Source: Azospirillum melinis (GTDB lineage Bacteria; Pseudomonadota; Alphaproteobacteria; Azospirillales; Azospirillaceae). From it: a stretch of 64,000 nt of DNA. The DNA lies in NCBI RefSeq assembly GCF_013340935.1, contig NZ_WHOS01000010.1, forward strand, positions 1 through 64,000. The letters are read 5' to 3'. Under the pieces are notes generated by a model. The model was not told the DNA's origin, did not search any database, and saw nothing but the letters and a program-made list of their open reading frames with translations. This document shows positions 7,063 through 16,765 of this stretch, piece by piece. The position numbers and the translations under genes are program-made. Each line of letters begins with the position of its first letter. Positions within the stretch are counted from its first letter, which is position 1.

Positions 7063-9360
7063 GTGGACGATCTCAGCCGCTTCAAACAGACCTACTTCGA
7101 CGAGAGCGCCGAACTCCTGGCGGTCGCCGAGGCCGGGCTGCTGCGCCTCGCCCCCGGCGACATCGACATGGACGAGGTGAATGCGATCTTCCGCGCCGTC
7201 CATTCGATCAAGGGCGGCGGCGGCGCCTTCGGCTTCAACGACCTCGTGGCTTTCGCGCATGAGTTCGAAACGGTGATGGACGGCGTGCGCAACGCCGAAA
7301 TCCCGGTCAGCACCGAACTGGTCGACACGCTGATCCGCGCCAACGACGTGCTGGCCCGCCTGCTGGCCCACGCCGCCGACGAAACCGAGGCGCCGGCCGG
7401 CACAACCGACGACACCGTCGCCGCCCTCCGCCGTTTCCTGGACAGGAGCGGGGAGCCGGCGGACGAGGCGCCGCCCGCCGCCATCCAGGCCGCCGCAGGC
7501 TTCTATCCCGACGACGAGGATGACGAGGCCGGCATCTTCGGCGACGCGCTGGCGGCGATCCAGGCCGCGCGCGACGACCAGCCGGCGCGCGCTGCGGGTC
7601 CCGTTCCCGAAGGCAAAGTCCGCTGGACCATCGTCTTCCGCCCGAAGGCCGAACTGCTGCTGTCGGGCAACGAGCCGACCTACATGCTGCGCGCCCTGCG
7701 CCGACTGGGCGAGGCGGAGGTGATCTGCCATCTGGACAGGCTGCCCCCCCTGCGCGACCTCGACGCCGAACTGCTGCACCTGTCCTGGACGGTGACGCTG
7801 CTGGCCGACCCGCAGGTGAACCGCGCCCAGATCGACGACGTGTTCGAGTTCGTCGCCGACGATTGCGACATCCGCATCAGCGCCGAAGCCCCGCCGCCAG
7901 CGATCATCGTCCCCGCGCTCATTGCGCCAGTGGAGCCGGTCACGCCCGCCCCTGCCGTCAACCTGCCGGAGCCGGTTGCCTCCGCAGCCGCACCCGCCAC
8001 CCCGGCCGCCACCACATCGGGCGCAGCGAAGCCCGGCGACGGCGCCAGGCGGACGAACGGCGGCACCGACCATGCCGGGCCGGCCACCCACACCATCCGC
8101 GTCGATCTCGACAAGATCGACCGGCTGGTCAACATGGTCGGCGAGATGGTCATCACCCAGGCGATGATCGCCGAGCATCTGCGCGACCTGCCGCCGGGCC
8201 AGTTCCAGGAACTGCTGGAGGGGCTGGAAGGCCTCGCCCAGCACACCCGCGAACTGCGGGAAAGCGTGATGTCGATCCGCGCCCAGCCGGTTTCCAGCGT
8301 CTTCTCGCGCATGCCACGGCTGGTGCGCGAATGCGCCGCCGTGACCGGCAAGGAGGTGATGCTGGTCACCACCGGCGAGACGACGGAGGTCGACAAGACG
8401 GTGGTGGAGAACCTCGTCGACCCGCTGACCCACATGATCCGCAACTCCATCGACCATGGGCTGGAAGGCCCGGAGGAGCGGGAGCGCGTCGGCAAGCCGC
8501 GCGCCGGCACCGTGCATCTGTCGGCCGCCCACCGGTCGGGCCGCATCGTGATCGAGGTGACCGACGACGGCCGCGGCATCAACCGTGCCAAGGTGCTGTC
8601 GAAGGCCATCGAGAAGGGCCTGGTGCAGCCGGGTGCCAGCCTGTCGGACGAGGAAATCGACCACCTGATCTTTCTGCCCGGCTTCTCCACCGCCGATCAG
8701 GTGTCGAACCTGTCGGGCCGTGGCGTCGGCATGGACGTGGTGCGGCGGAACATCTCCAGCCTGGGCGGGCGGATCGGCGTCTATTCGACGCCGGGCGAAG
8801 GGTCTCGCTTCGTCCTGTCGCTGCCACTGACGCTGGCGGTGCTGGACGGCATGGTGATCTCGGTCGGGGAGGAGCGCTTCGTCCTGCCGCTGACCAACAT
8901 CGTCGAAAGCCTGCGCCCCAAGCCCGCCGACCTGCATGGGCTGGTCAACAAATGCGACGTCATGATGGCGCGCGGCGAATATGTCCGGCTCGTCCATCTC
9001 CACCGGCTGTTCGGCATCCCCAAGGCCATCGACGACGCCACCAAGGGGCTGGTCGTGCTGGTGGAGACGGAGGACGGCTCCCGCCTCGGCCTTGTGGTGG
9101 ACGAGGTGCTGGGCCAGCAGCAGGTCGTCATCAAGAGCCTGGAATCCAACTTCCGCCGGCTGGACGGCGTTGCCGCCGCCACCATCCTCGGCGACGGCCG
9201 GGTCGCCCTGATCCTGGACGTGGCGGGCCTGCGCGAAATGAGCCGCCATGGTTCAGGCACTGGCGCCGGCAATGGCAACGCCTCCGGCAGCACCCCGCCT
9301 TCCCCGTCCCTGCCCGCCCCGGCGGACAAGTCCGACCAGCGTCAACGCCAAACGGTTTGA
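7063..9360 (+). CDS. cheA: Chemotaxis histidine kinase CheA
   Basis: A 765-residue class II histidine kinase that autophosphorylates under receptor control and passes phosphate to CheY and CheB. An HPt domain at the N-terminus carries the phosphorylated His47 (AVHSIKGG). A variable P2-like region and an Ala/Pro-rich linker (about 285-335) follow. Then come dimerisation and ATPase domains with HMIRNSIDHGLE (N box), DDGRGI (G1) and FSTADQVSNLSGRGVGMD (F/G2). A CheW-like domain forms the end (about 585-735), and the tail is low-complexity. Start is GTG at 7063 behind GGAGGGG. There is no fused receiver domain. Confidence 0.97.
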   Translation: MDDLSRFKQTYFDESAELLAVAEAGLLRLAPGDIDMDEVNAIFRAVHSIKGGGGAFGFNDLVAFAHEFETVMDGVRNAEIPVSTELVDTLIRANDVLARLLAHAADETEAPAGTTDDTVAALRRFLDRSGEPADEAPPAAIQAAAGFYPDDEDDEAGIFGDALAAIQAARDDQPARAAGPVPEGKVRWTIVFRPKAELLLSGNEPTYMLRALRRLGEAEVICHLDRLPPLRDLDAELLHLSWTVTLLADPQVNRAQIDDVFEFVADDCDIRISAEAPPPAIIVPALIAPVEPVTPAPAVNLPEPVASAAAPATPAATTSGAAKPGDGARRTNGGTDHAGPATHTIRVDLDKIDRLVNMVGEMVITQAMIAEHLRDLPPGQFQELLEGLEGLAQHTRELRESVMSIRAQPVSSVFSRMPRLVRECAAVTGKEVMLVTTGETTEVDKTVVENLVDPLTHMIRNSIDHGLEGPEERERVGKPRAGTVHLSAAHRSGRIVIEVTDDGRGINRAKVLSKAIEKGLVQPGASLSDEEIDHLIFLPGFSTADQVSNLSGRGVGMDVVRRNISSLGGRIGVYSTPGEGSRFVLSLPLTLAVLDGMVISVGEERFVLPLTNIVESLRPKPADLHGLVNKCDVMMARGEYVRLVHLHRLFGIPKAIDDATKGLVVLVETEDGSRLGLVVDEVLGQQQVVIKSLESNFRRLDGVAAATILGDGRVALILDVAGLREMSRHGSGTGAGNGNASGSTPPSPSLPAPADKSDQRQRQTV

Positions 9361-9369
9361 GGTTCAGCG

Positions 9370-9909
9370 ATGAGCAGTTCCACCGCAATCGCCCCTGTCA
9401 GCTCCCGTACCGATCTCCAGCCGGCCGGCGCCGCGAACGGCAGCGAGGAGCAATACGTCACCTTCACCGTCGGCAGCGAGGAGTACGGAGTCAACATCCT
9501 GGCAGTCAGGGAAATCCGCGGCTGGACGCCGGAGAGCCGGCTGCCCAATCTTCCCGACTATGTTCGCGGCGTGATCAACCTGCGCGGCATCATCATCCCG
9601 ATCTTCGACCTGCGGGCCCGCTTCGGCGGCGGCCTGACCCAGGTGACGAAGCGCCATGTCGTGGTGGTGATGCAGGTGGGGGAGCGAACGCGCGGCATCC
9701 TGGTCGACGCCATTTCCGACATCCTCGCCATCGGCCACGACGCCATCAAGCCGCCGCCCGATGTCGACAGCGGTCTGGTCGACGCCGAGTATCTCAGCGG
9801 CCTCTACACCGCCGAGAACCGGATGGTGACCCTGCTCAATGTGGGGAAGCTGTTCGCCGGCGAGCATGTCGACCAGGACGCCACCCGCGCGGCGCTGGAG
9901 CCGACCTGA
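9370..9909 (+). CDS. cheW: Chemotaxis adaptor CheW
   Basis: A 179-residue adaptor linking chemoreceptors to CheA in the membrane-associated array. The SH3-like CheW fold runs from about residue 28 (QYVTFTVGSEEYGVNI) through VREIRGW, LPNLPDYVRGVINLRG and IIPIFDLRARFG. It begins nine bases after cheA, so the two are cotranscribed. The first 25 residues are a polar Ser/Ala-rich leader. Length and motifs are normal for the family. Confidence 0.96.
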   Translation: MSSSTAIAPVSSRTDLQPAGAANGSEEQYVTFTVGSEEYGVNILAVREIRGWTPESRLPNLPDYVRGVINLRGIIIPIFDLRARFGGGLTQVTKRHVVVVMQVGERTRGILVDAISDILAIGHDAIKPPPDVDSGLVDAEYLSGLYTAENRMVTLLNVGKLFAGEHVDQDATRAALEPT

Positions 9910-9976
9910 TACCGGTTGGCCATCCCCCGGCTGCGCAGGCCGCAACGAGAAGCCATAAAAAGAGGGAACGTCAGCG

Positions 9977-12526
9977 ATGGCCACCGACGGTACGATTGCC
10001 AAATCCGGCACCTTCCTCAGCAACATGCGCATCGCCAAGCGGCTGTGGCTGGTCTTCGGCCTGCTGCTGGTTCTGATCGCCGCCCAGTCCGGCACCGGCA
10101 TCTATGGGCTGGACGGGCTGAACCGGCGCATCGACAGCGTCATCGCGTCGGGCGACCTCGCCGTCTTCGCCAAGGACCTGGAAAGCCGCCTGGGTGCGCA
10201 ACGGCTGCAAACCCGGGAATACATCAATCTCGGCACCACCGAGGCGCTGGACCGGCTGCGCGTCCTGCGCGGGGAGTTCGAATCGGCGATGTCGGGCCGG
10301 CAGGCCATGATGAAGGCCTCCCCCCAGGCCGCCGCTTTCGCCGACCTCAACAGCCTGCACGGCGCCTACCACGAGAAATTCGACGCGGTGCGGACCGTGC
10401 GCGAGCGCGCCGACCGGACGCTGCACGAGCGCATGGACCCGCTGGGCACCCAGGTGACCAAGCGGCTGGAAGAGGCGGTGGCCGCGGCCGACGCCTCCGG
10501 CGACAAGGACATCGCTTTCGGCATGCAGGAGGTGGAGAAGCGCTGGCTGCTGACCCGCTTCTACGCCAACCGCGCCATCGGCCTGCGCGATCCGGCCGCC
10601 GCCGCCCAGGTGGAGGCGGAAGGCAAGGCGATGGGCGACGGGATCGCCCGGCTGTCCACCCTGCTGCAAAACAATGCCGCCCTGTCCGTGGCCCTGCGCG
10701 ACGTCGACGCCCGCGCTGCCGAATACCGCAACGCCTTCCGCGAGATCGTCGCCGCCAATGACGACGCCAAGCGCCGCACCGACGACCTCGTGACCGCCGC
10801 ATCCGCGGTCAACCGCGCCATCGACGGCATCGTCGCCTCCATCGCCGCCGGCTCCAGGGCCATCGAGCAGGAGGCCGGCAGCGAAGCCGCCTTCACCATC
10901 CGCCTGACGGTCGGGCTGGGTCTGCTGTCGCTGGTGATCGGCATCGTCGCGGCCAACCGCATCGCCGCCTCCATCGTCGGACCGGTCACCGGCATCCGCC
11001 GGGTGATGACCGAACTGACGGAGGGCAAGCTGTCGGTCAGCGTCCCCCATACCGGCCAGCAGGACGAGTTGGGCGACATGGCCCGCGCCGTCGACGCCTT
11101 CAAGGACGAGGCGGTGGAGGCCCTGCGCTCCCGCATCGCGCTGGAACAGGTGTCGGCCAACATCATGATGGCCGATGCCGACGGCCGCATCCTCTACGCC
11201 AACGACTCGATCATGGCGATGTTCCGCCATGCCGAGGCCGACCTGCGGACCGCGCTGCCCGGCTTCGATCCGAGCAGGCTGGTCGGACAGAATTTCGACA
11301 CCTTCCACCGCGACCCAGCCCACCAGCGCCGCCTGCTGACCGACCTGACCCACACCCATCGTGGTTTGGCCAAGACCGGTGGCCGCACCTTCCAGGTCAT
11401 CGCCAACCCGGTGGTCAGCCGTCGGGGCGAGCGGCTCGGCACCGTCATCGAATGGCGCGACCTGACCGAGGAGCTGGCGATCGAGGCGGAGATCGGCGCC
11501 ATGGTGGAGAATGCGGTGCGCGGCGACTTCACCCACCGCATCCCGTTGGACGGCAAGAGCGGCTTCTTCCGGCTGGTCAGCGAAGGCATCAACCGCCTGT
11601 CCGGGAACATCGCCGCCGTCACCGAGGAGTTGGCAACGGTGCTGGAATCCCTGTCGCGCGGCGACCTGACCAGCCGCATCGACAAGCAGTATGAAGGCGT
11701 GTTCCAGCGGCTGAAGGACGATTTCAACGGCACGGTCGCCCGTTTGTCGGAGATCGTGCAGCGCATCGACCATGCCGCCGGCTCCATCGCCATCGCCAGC
11801 CGCGAGGTGGCGGAGGGCAGCATGGACCTGTCGGAGCGGACGGAACAGCAGGCCTCCTCGCTGGAGGAGACCGCGGCCAGCATGGAACAGCTCGCCGCCA
11901 CCGTGCGCTCCAACGCCGACAACGCCCAGCAGGTCAACGGCTACGCCACCGAGGCGCGCGCCGCGGCCTCGCGCGGCGGGCAGGTGGCGACCAGCGCTGT
12001 GGAGGCGATGCGCCGGATCGAACAGTCGTCGCAGAAGATCTCCGACATCATCGGGGTGATCGACGAGATCGCCTTCCAGACCAACCTGCTGGCGCTGAAC
12101 GCGGCGGTGGAGGCGGCGCGGGCCGGCGACGCCGGGCGCGGCTTCGCCGTGGTGGCGCAGGAGGTGAGGCAGCTCGCCCAACGCTCCGCCCAGGCGTCGA
12201 AGGAGATCAAGGCGCTGATCCTGGACAGCGGTGGGCAGGTTCGCGATGGCGTCGACCTCGTGCGGTCGGCCGGCAGCTCCCTGACGGAGATCGTGTCGGG
12301 CATCGGCCGCGTCGCCGATCTGGTGTCGGAGATCGCGCGGGCGACCGCCGAGCAGGCGTCCGGCCTTGACGAGGTCAACATCGCCATCTCCCAGATGGAC
12401 GAGATGACTCAGAAAAACGCCGCCCTGGTGGAGGAAAGCACCGCCGCCGCCCGCTCCCTGGAGGATCAGGCCGACCAGCTGCGCCAGCAGATGACCTTCT
12501 TCACCCTCGATCGCAGATCAGCCTGA
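9977..12526 (+). CDS. Methyl-accepting chemotaxis protein with periplasmic helical sensor, HAMP and PAS domains
   Basis: An 849-residue transmembrane chemoreceptor. TM1 is at about residues 22-42. A long alpha-helical periplasmic region (about 43-305) resembles the helical bimodular (HBM) sensor class. TM2 is near 308-328, followed by HAMP (about 330-380), a PAS domain (about 385-510, [16 protein letters not shown]) and the methyl-accepting coiled coil. The hairpin tip [20 protein letters not shown] (about residue 695) is the CheA/CheW contact. There is no C-terminal CheR-docking pentapeptide. It lies inside the che operon between cheW and cheR, so it is probably a dedicated receptor. The ligand is unknown. 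Start ATG at 9977 follows AGAGGGA. Confidence 0.93.
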   Translation: MATDGTIAKSGTFLSNMRIAKRLWLVFGLLLVLIAAQSGTGIYGLDGLNRRIDSVIASGDLAVFAKDLESRLGAQRLQTREYINLGTTEALDRLRVLRGEFESAMSGRQAMMKASPQAAAFADLNSLHGAYHEKFDAVRTVRERADRTLHERMDPLGTQVTKRLEEAVAAADASGDKDIAFGMQEVEKRWLLTRFYANRAIGLRDPAAAAQVEAEGKAMGDGIARLSTLLQNNAALSVALRDVDARAAEYRNAFREIVAANDDAKRRTDDLVTAASAVNRAIDGIVASIAAGSRAIEQEAGSEAAFTIRLTVGLGLLSLVIGIVAANRIAASIVGPVTGIRRVMTELTEGKLSVSVPHTGQQDELGDMARAVDAFKDEAVEALRSRIALEQVSANIMMADADGRILYANDSIMAMFRHAEADLRTALPGFDPSRLVGQNFDTFHRDPAHQRRLLTDLTHTHRGLAKTGGRTFQVIANPVVSRRGERLGTVIEWRDLTEELAIEAEIGAMVENAVRGDFTHRIPLDGKSGFFRLVSEGINRLSGNIAAVTEELATVLESLSRGDLTSRIDKQYEGVFQRLKDDFNGTVARLSEIVQRIDHAAGSIAIASREVAEGSMDLSERTEQQASSLEETAASMEQLAATVRSNADNAQQVNGYATEARAAASRGGQVATSAVEAMRRIEQSSQKISDIIGVIDEIAFQTNLLALNAAVEAARAGDAGRGFAVVAQEVRQLAQRSAQASKEIKALILDSGGQVRDGVDLVRSAGSSLTEIVSGIGRVADLVSEIARATAEQASGLDEVNIAISQMDEMTQKNAALVEESTAAARSLEDQADQLRQQMTFFTLDRRSA

Positions 12527-12560
12527 CCCGAGGTCTCTTGATGACGCCCCCGGTGCCGCG

Positions 12561-13481
12561 ATGACCGACCGCTCGCCCGCCTCACTGACCGAACCCGAGA
12601 CGCTGCGGCGCCCCCCGGCCGCGCCGGCCGCGGTGTTCGGTGGCGCGCGCGAATTCCATTTCGAGCGGCACCATTTCGACCTGATCGCCGGCCTGCTCTA
12701 TCAGCTGGCCGGCATCGCGCTGGCGCCGCACAAGGCGGAGATGGTCTATGCCCGGCTGGCACGCCGCCTGCGCGAATTGCGGCTGCCCGATTTCGACGCC
12801 TATTGCGCCCTTCTGCAAAGCGACGGCGTGGCAGACGAGATCGGGTTCCTGGTCAACGCGCTGACCACCAACCTGACCAGCTTCTACCGCGAATCGCACC
12901 ATTTCGACTTTCTCGCCTCCACCGTCCTGCCGGAACTGCGGGCGCTGAACGCCCACAAGCCGAAACCGCGGCTGCGGCTGTGGTCGGCCGGCTGCTCCTC
13001 CGGGCCGGAGCCCTACACCATGGCGATGGTGCTGGTTTCCGCCATGGGGGCGGAACTGCGCCGCTGGGATGCCCGCATCCTCGCCACCGACATCGACACC
13101 CACATGGTGGAGACCGCCCGGCGCGGCATCTACCCGCTGTCGGGCGCCACCGGCATTCCGCCGGCGATCCGCCAGCGCTTCACCACGGACACCCGGCTGG
13201 ACGGCGAGCCGGCTGTGGCGATGGGCGAGGAGCTGAAGCGCCTCGTGACCGTCAAGCCCCTGAACCTGCTGGAACATTGGCCGATGTCCGGCCCGTTCGA
13301 TGCGATCTTTTGCCGCAACGTCCTGATTTATTTCGACCGCCGTGGCCGGATGCAGGTGATAGAGAACTTCGCCCGGATGCTCCGCCCTGGCGGATATCTG
13401 TTCCTCGGCCACTCGGAGAGCCTGTATGGCGTGTCGAACCTGTTCCGGCAGGCCGGTCCGACCATCTATCGGAGGGAGTGA
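12561..13481 (+). CDS. cheR: Chemotaxis protein methyltransferase CheR
   Basis: A 306-residue SAM-dependent methyltransferase that methylates glutamates on chemoreceptors for adaptation. The N-terminal helical CheR domain (about 35-90) is followed by TTNLTSFYRESHHFDFL, the SAM-binding segment LWSAGCSSGPEPYTMAM, ILATDID, and FDAIFCRNVLIYFD near the end. GCSSGPEPY has Pro where most CheR proteins have Glu (GEEPY), a mild deviation. It is followed after three bases by cheD, its usual adaptation-system neighbour. Confidence 0.96.
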   Translation: MTDRSPASLTEPETLRRPPAAPAAVFGGAREFHFERHHFDLIAGLLYQLAGIALAPHKAEMVYARLARRLRELRLPDFDAYCALLQSDGVADEIGFLVNALTTNLTSFYRESHHFDFLASTVLPELRALNAHKPKPRLRLWSAGCSSGPEPYTMAMVLVSAMGAELRRWDARILATDIDTHMVETARRGIYPLSGATGIPPAIRQRFTTDTRLDGEPAVAMGEELKRLVTVKPLNLLEHWPMSGPFDAIFCRNVLIYFDRRGRMQVIENFARMLRPGGYLFLGHSESLYGVSNLFRQAGPTIYRRE

Positions 13482-13484
13482 GCG

Positions 13485-14147
13485 ATGAACGCCGAACCCC
13501 TCCCCCGGCAGGAGCCAGCCGGCCCGACTCTCCGCAACCGCATGGGAAGCGGGCGCTACTTCAACCGGGAATTCAATGCCGACACCGTCAAGATCGGGCT
13601 GGGCCAGCAGGCGGTCAGCGACCGTCCCGACCTGATGATCGCGACGACGCTGGGTTCCTGCGTGGCGGCCTGCATTCATGACCCGGTGCGCGGCATCGGT
13701 GGCATGAACCATTTCATGCTGCCCGACCTGCCGGCGAGCGAGCTTGAGGGGGCCGGCATGGCCGCGCGCTACGGCTCCGTCGCCATGGAGCGGCTGATCA
13801 ACGCGCTGCTGGCCGCCGGTGCCCAACGCCAACGCCTGCAGGTCAAGCTGTTCGGCGGCGGGCGCGTCATCGAATCGAGCTACGACATCGGCGGGCTGAA
13901 CTGCCGCTTCGCACTGGATTACGTACGGACGGAGGGGCTGACGCTGGCCGGCCACGATCTGGGCGGAGGCTCCGCCCGGCGGGTGCATTACTTCCCGCAC
14001 AGCGGACGCGCGCTTCGCCGCCTGCTGCGGCCGGAGGCGGCGGCCGACACCGTCACCCGCGAACGGCGTTTCATCACGCACCTGAGCCAGGCCCCCGAGG
14101 AGGGCGAGGTCGAACTGTTCACCCCCGCCGATCCGGAAGGGAGCTGA
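13485..14147 (+). CDS. cheD: Chemoreceptor glutamine deamidase CheD
   Basis: A 220-residue CheD-family enzyme that deamidates glutamines on chemoreceptors to methylatable glutamates. The catalytic cysteine lies in TTLGSCVAACIHD (Cys59) and the histidine in GGMNHFML (His76). A Thr/Ser-containing KLFGGG motif follows. It has a somewhat long N-terminal leader. In Gram-positive bacteria CheD partners CheC, but no cheC is present here. It sits three bases from both cheR and cheB, so the three adaptation enzymes are translated as a block. Confidence 0.94.
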   Translation: MNAEPLPRQEPAGPTLRNRMGSGRYFNREFNADTVKIGLGQQAVSDRPDLMIATTLGSCVAACIHDPVRGIGGMNHFMLPDLPASELEGAGMAARYGSVAMERLINALLAAGAQRQRLQVKLFGGGRVIESSYDIGGLNCRFALDYVRTEGLTLAGHDLGGGSARRVHYFPHSGRALRRLLRPEAAADTVTRERRFITHLSQAPEEGEVELFTPADPEGS

Positions 14148-14150
14148 CCC

Positions 14151-15218
14151 ATGCCCAGACCGATCCGCGTCGTCATCGTCGACGACAGCGCGTTGATGCG
14201 CGAAATGCTGAAGGACATCCTGACCCGGGAGACGGGGATGGAGGTGGCCGGGGTCGCCCGCGATCCCTTCGAAGCGCGCGAGGTCATCAAGGCCACCAAC
14301 CCAGACGTCATCACGTTGGACGTCGAGATGCCGAAGATGGACGGGCTGTCCTTCCTGGAGAAGATCATGACCCTGCGGCCGACGCCGGTCATCATGGTCT
14401 CCTCCCTGACCCGGGAGGGGTCGGATGCCGCCATCCGCGCGCTCGAGCTGGGGGCGGTTGACTGCGTCGCCAAGCCCGGTGGCTCCGACGGGCAGGGCTT
14501 CGAGGCGACGGCGATGGAGCTGGTTTCCAAGATCCGCGTCGCCGTCACCGCGCGCCTGACCATGCGCCGCCCGGCTGCCACCCATGGCGTCCTACCGACG
14601 CCGCGGCGTGCCGGCTCGGGCAAGCGGCTGATCGCGGTCGGCGCCTCGACGGGCGGGGTGGAGCGCATCCGCGACGTGCTGGCCGCCATGCCGGCCGACT
14701 GCCCGCCCATCGTCATCACCCAGCATATGGGCCCCAGCTATGTGCCCAGCTTCGCGGCGCGGCTCGACCGGCTGTCCGCCCCCACCGTGCGGGTCGCCGT
14801 CCATGGCGACCGCCCGGCCCAGGGGCTGGTGCTGATCGCCCCCGGCGACCGGCATCTCGCCATCGTCCGCGACACCGCCGGCTTCGTCTGCCACATCCAG
14901 GACACCCCCGCGGTCAGCGGCCACCGCCCGTCGGTCGACGTGCTGTTCGCCTCCGTCGCCAAGGCGGCCGGCAACAACGCGGTCGGCGTCATCCTGTCCG
15001 GCATGGGCCGTGACGGCGCCATCGGCATGAAGGCGATGCATGACGCCGGCGCCTTCACCATCGGCGAGCAGGAATCGAGCTGCGTCGTCTATGGAATGCC
15101 GCGCGCCGCCAGGGAAGCCGGCGCGGTCGCGGTCGAACTGCCGCTTGCCCAAATCCCCGCCGAAATGCTGCGCGCCTTCGACGCCGTCGGCGAACGCCCC
15201 CGCACCGCCCCGACCTGA
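14151..15218 (+). CDS. cheB: Chemotaxis response regulator methylesterase CheB
   Basis: A 355-residue two-domain adaptation enzyme. The receiver domain (1-125) has phosphoacceptor Asp57 (VITLDVEMPKMDG) and Lys108 (AKPGG). After a linker comes the methylesterase/deamidase domain with catalytic triad Ser166 (VGASTGG), His192 (ITQHMG) and Asp288 (LSGMGRDG). Phosphorylation by CheA should relieve inhibition by the receiver. It begins three bases after cheD. All catalytic residues are present, so it should be active. Confidence 0.97.
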   Translation: MPRPIRVVIVDDSALMREMLKDILTRETGMEVAGVARDPFEAREVIKATNPDVITLDVEMPKMDGLSFLEKIMTLRPTPVIMVSSLTREGSDAAIRALELGAVDCVAKPGGSDGQGFEATAMELVSKIRVAVTARLTMRRPAATHGVLPTPRRAGSGKRLIAVGASTGGVERIRDVLAAMPADCPPIVITQHMGPSYVPSFAARLDRLSAPTVRVAVHGDRPAQGLVLIAPGDRHLAIVRDTAGFVCHIQDTPAVSGHRPSVDVLFASVAKAAGNNAVGVILSGMGRDGAIGMKAMHDAGAFTIGEQESSCVVYGMPRAAREAGAVAVELPLAQIPAEMLRAFDAVGERPRTAPT

Positions 15219-15254
15219 TCGGGGATCCGGGTAGAGTTTCCAAGGAGCACCAGT

Positions 15255-16403
15255 ATGTTCAAGTCCGCTGCCCACGACGCCGTCCAGACCGGCCCTCGGA
15301 ATGCCGCGCCCCGGGACGTCTCCGCGACGCCGGACGGCGACGCCAAGGTCGCGGTCACCGCGGAGCTTCTGTCCACCTGGCTCGGCTTCGCCGATGTACA
15401 GCGCCGCACGCTCGACATCGTGCAGGGCGAGCTGACGCGCACCTCGGACCATGTGGAGACCTCCACCCTCGACCTGTCGGAGCGCTTCCGCGAACTGGCC
15501 CGGAAGGCGCTGGAGCAGTCCGAGCGGGTGGCCCAGATCGTCGACATGGCAGGGTCGGTCGACATCGACGGTGAGCGGGTGCCGCTCGACAGGCTGGTCG
15601 TCGGCATGCAGGACGTGATCACCGACATGGTGGCCAACATCGTCACCCTGTCGCGCCATGCCATGAGCATGGTCTATCTGCTGGACGACGTGCAGAAGGA
15701 CGTGGCCGAGCTGGAGAAATCGATCGGCGACATCGACGGCATCAACCGCCAGACCAACTTCCTGGCGCTGAACGCGACCATCGAGGCCAGCCGTGCCGGC
15801 GAGGCCGGGCGGACCTTCGCCGTGGTGGCGCAGGAGGTGCGGCACCTCTCCCGCTCCACCGGCGAACTGGCCGACCGCATGCGCGGCACCGTCACCGCCG
15901 TGGTGAAGGGCGTGCGCAACGGCCACGACATCCTGCGCCAGATCGCCAACACCGACATGTCGCCGCAGATGCTGGCCAAGGAACGCGTCGACAAGACGAT
16001 GGACAGCCTGGTGGAGCAGACCAACCATTTCCAGTCGGTGCTGGAGACAGCGGCGTCGGTGTCGTCCGATATGTCGTCCACCATCGCGCACGTCATCACC
16101 GGCATGCAGTTCCAAGACCTGACCAAGCAGCGGATCGAGGCGATCAACGACAGCCTCGCCATCATGAGCGCCGGGCTGGGAGATCTGGAAACCCGCATCC
16201 GCGCCCAGGTGCCGCCCACCATCGGCGCACGCGAACCGCAGGAATGGCTGAACCAGCTGATGGGCCGCTTCACGCTGAGCGAAATGCGCGAGCGCTTCGT
16301 GCGCAGGCTGCTGCTGGAAGGCACCGCCCTGGACGAAAACGGCGTGCTTGACCTCGATGCCGCAGGGGGAAGCAGCGCCGGCGGTGATATTGAACTCTTC
16401 TAG
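15255..16403 (+). CDS. Soluble receptor-like protein with CheZ-like FQDLTKQ motif
   Basis: A 382-residue protein without transmembrane segments. Residues about 60-230 form a methyl-accepting-type coiled coil whose tip, [20 protein letters not shown] (161-180), matches the CheA/CheW-binding hairpin. After a break comes a second helical part holding FQDLTKQ at 286-292. In CheZ the same spacing, DLTGQ, supplies the Asp and Gln that hydrolyse CheY phosphate. Related FQDxxxQ helices occur in other receptor-like proteins, so phosphatase activity is only a hypothesis. The operon has no other recognisable CheY phosphatase gene. It follows cheB by 36 bases. Confidence 0.8.
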   Translation: MFKSAAHDAVQTGPRNAAPRDVSATPDGDAKVAVTAELLSTWLGFADVQRRTLDIVQGELTRTSDHVETSTLDLSERFRELARKALEQSERVAQIVDMAGSVDIDGERVPLDRLVVGMQDVITDMVANIVTLSRHAMSMVYLLDDVQKDVAELEKSIGDIDGINRQTNFLALNATIEASRAGEAGRTFAVVAQEVRHLSRSTGELADRMRGTVTAVVKGVRNGHDILRQIANTDMSPQMLAKERVDKTMDSLVEQTNHFQSVLETAASVSSDMSSTIAHVITGMQFQDLTKQRIEAINDSLAIMSAGLGDLETRIRAQVPPTIGAREPQEWLNQLMGRFTLSEMRERFVRRLLLEGTALDENGVLDLDAAGGSSAGGDIELF

Positions 16404-16454
16404 CGCGGCGCTCTCCGCCTGTACACTGAACCACATTTGCGGAAAGACGGGCCT

Positions 16455-16760
16455 ATGGACTACGGCATCGAAGTGCGCGATCAGGAGGCGGTCATCCGCC
16501 TCCGCGGTCGCCTGACCTTCAACGACCACGCAAAGTTACGGGCACTGATCGGCGAAATGGGGCAGAACAAGCTCAAGCGCCAGGTCCTCGACCTGTCGTC
16601 GCTCGAATTCGTCGATTCCGCCGGCATCGGCATGCTGCTGATCGCGCGGGAGGAGATGGACCGCGCCGCCAAGCAGTTCATCCTGCGCGGCGCCGCCGGT
16701 CAGGTCAAACGGGTGCTGACCGTGGCGCAGATCGCCAAGATCGTCCCGATCGAGGACTGA
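16455..16760 (+). CDS. STAS-domain anti-sigma factor antagonist (RsbV/SpoIIAA type)
   Basis: A 101-residue single STAS domain. The phosphorylation segment LEFVDSAGIGMLLIARE keeps the canonical Asp-Ser pair (Ser55), so this copy can be regulated by a serine kinase and a PP2C phosphatase. The neighbours supply exactly these activities: an RsbW-like ATPase five bases downstream and receiver-PP2C proteins after that. In known systems the unphosphorylated antagonist binds the kinase/anti-sigma factor and releases its partner. I start it at the ATG at 16455; an in-frame TTG at 16437 is less likely. Confidence 0.9.
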   Translation: MDYGIEVRDQEAVIRLRGRLTFNDHAKLRALIGEMGQNKLKRQVLDLSSLEFVDSAGIGMLLIAREEMDRAAKQFILRGAAGQVKRVLTVAQIAKIVPIED

Positions 16761-16765
16761 TCCCG

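Noticed and set aside
7045-9249. Long open frame antisense to cheA
   Set aside because: Mirror of the third-codon GC bias of cheA; repetitive His/Asp/Gly composition and no motif.
9971-12181. Long open frame antisense to the operon chemoreceptor
   Set aside because: Same shadow effect; the plus strand frame has clear TM, HAMP, PAS and MA domains.
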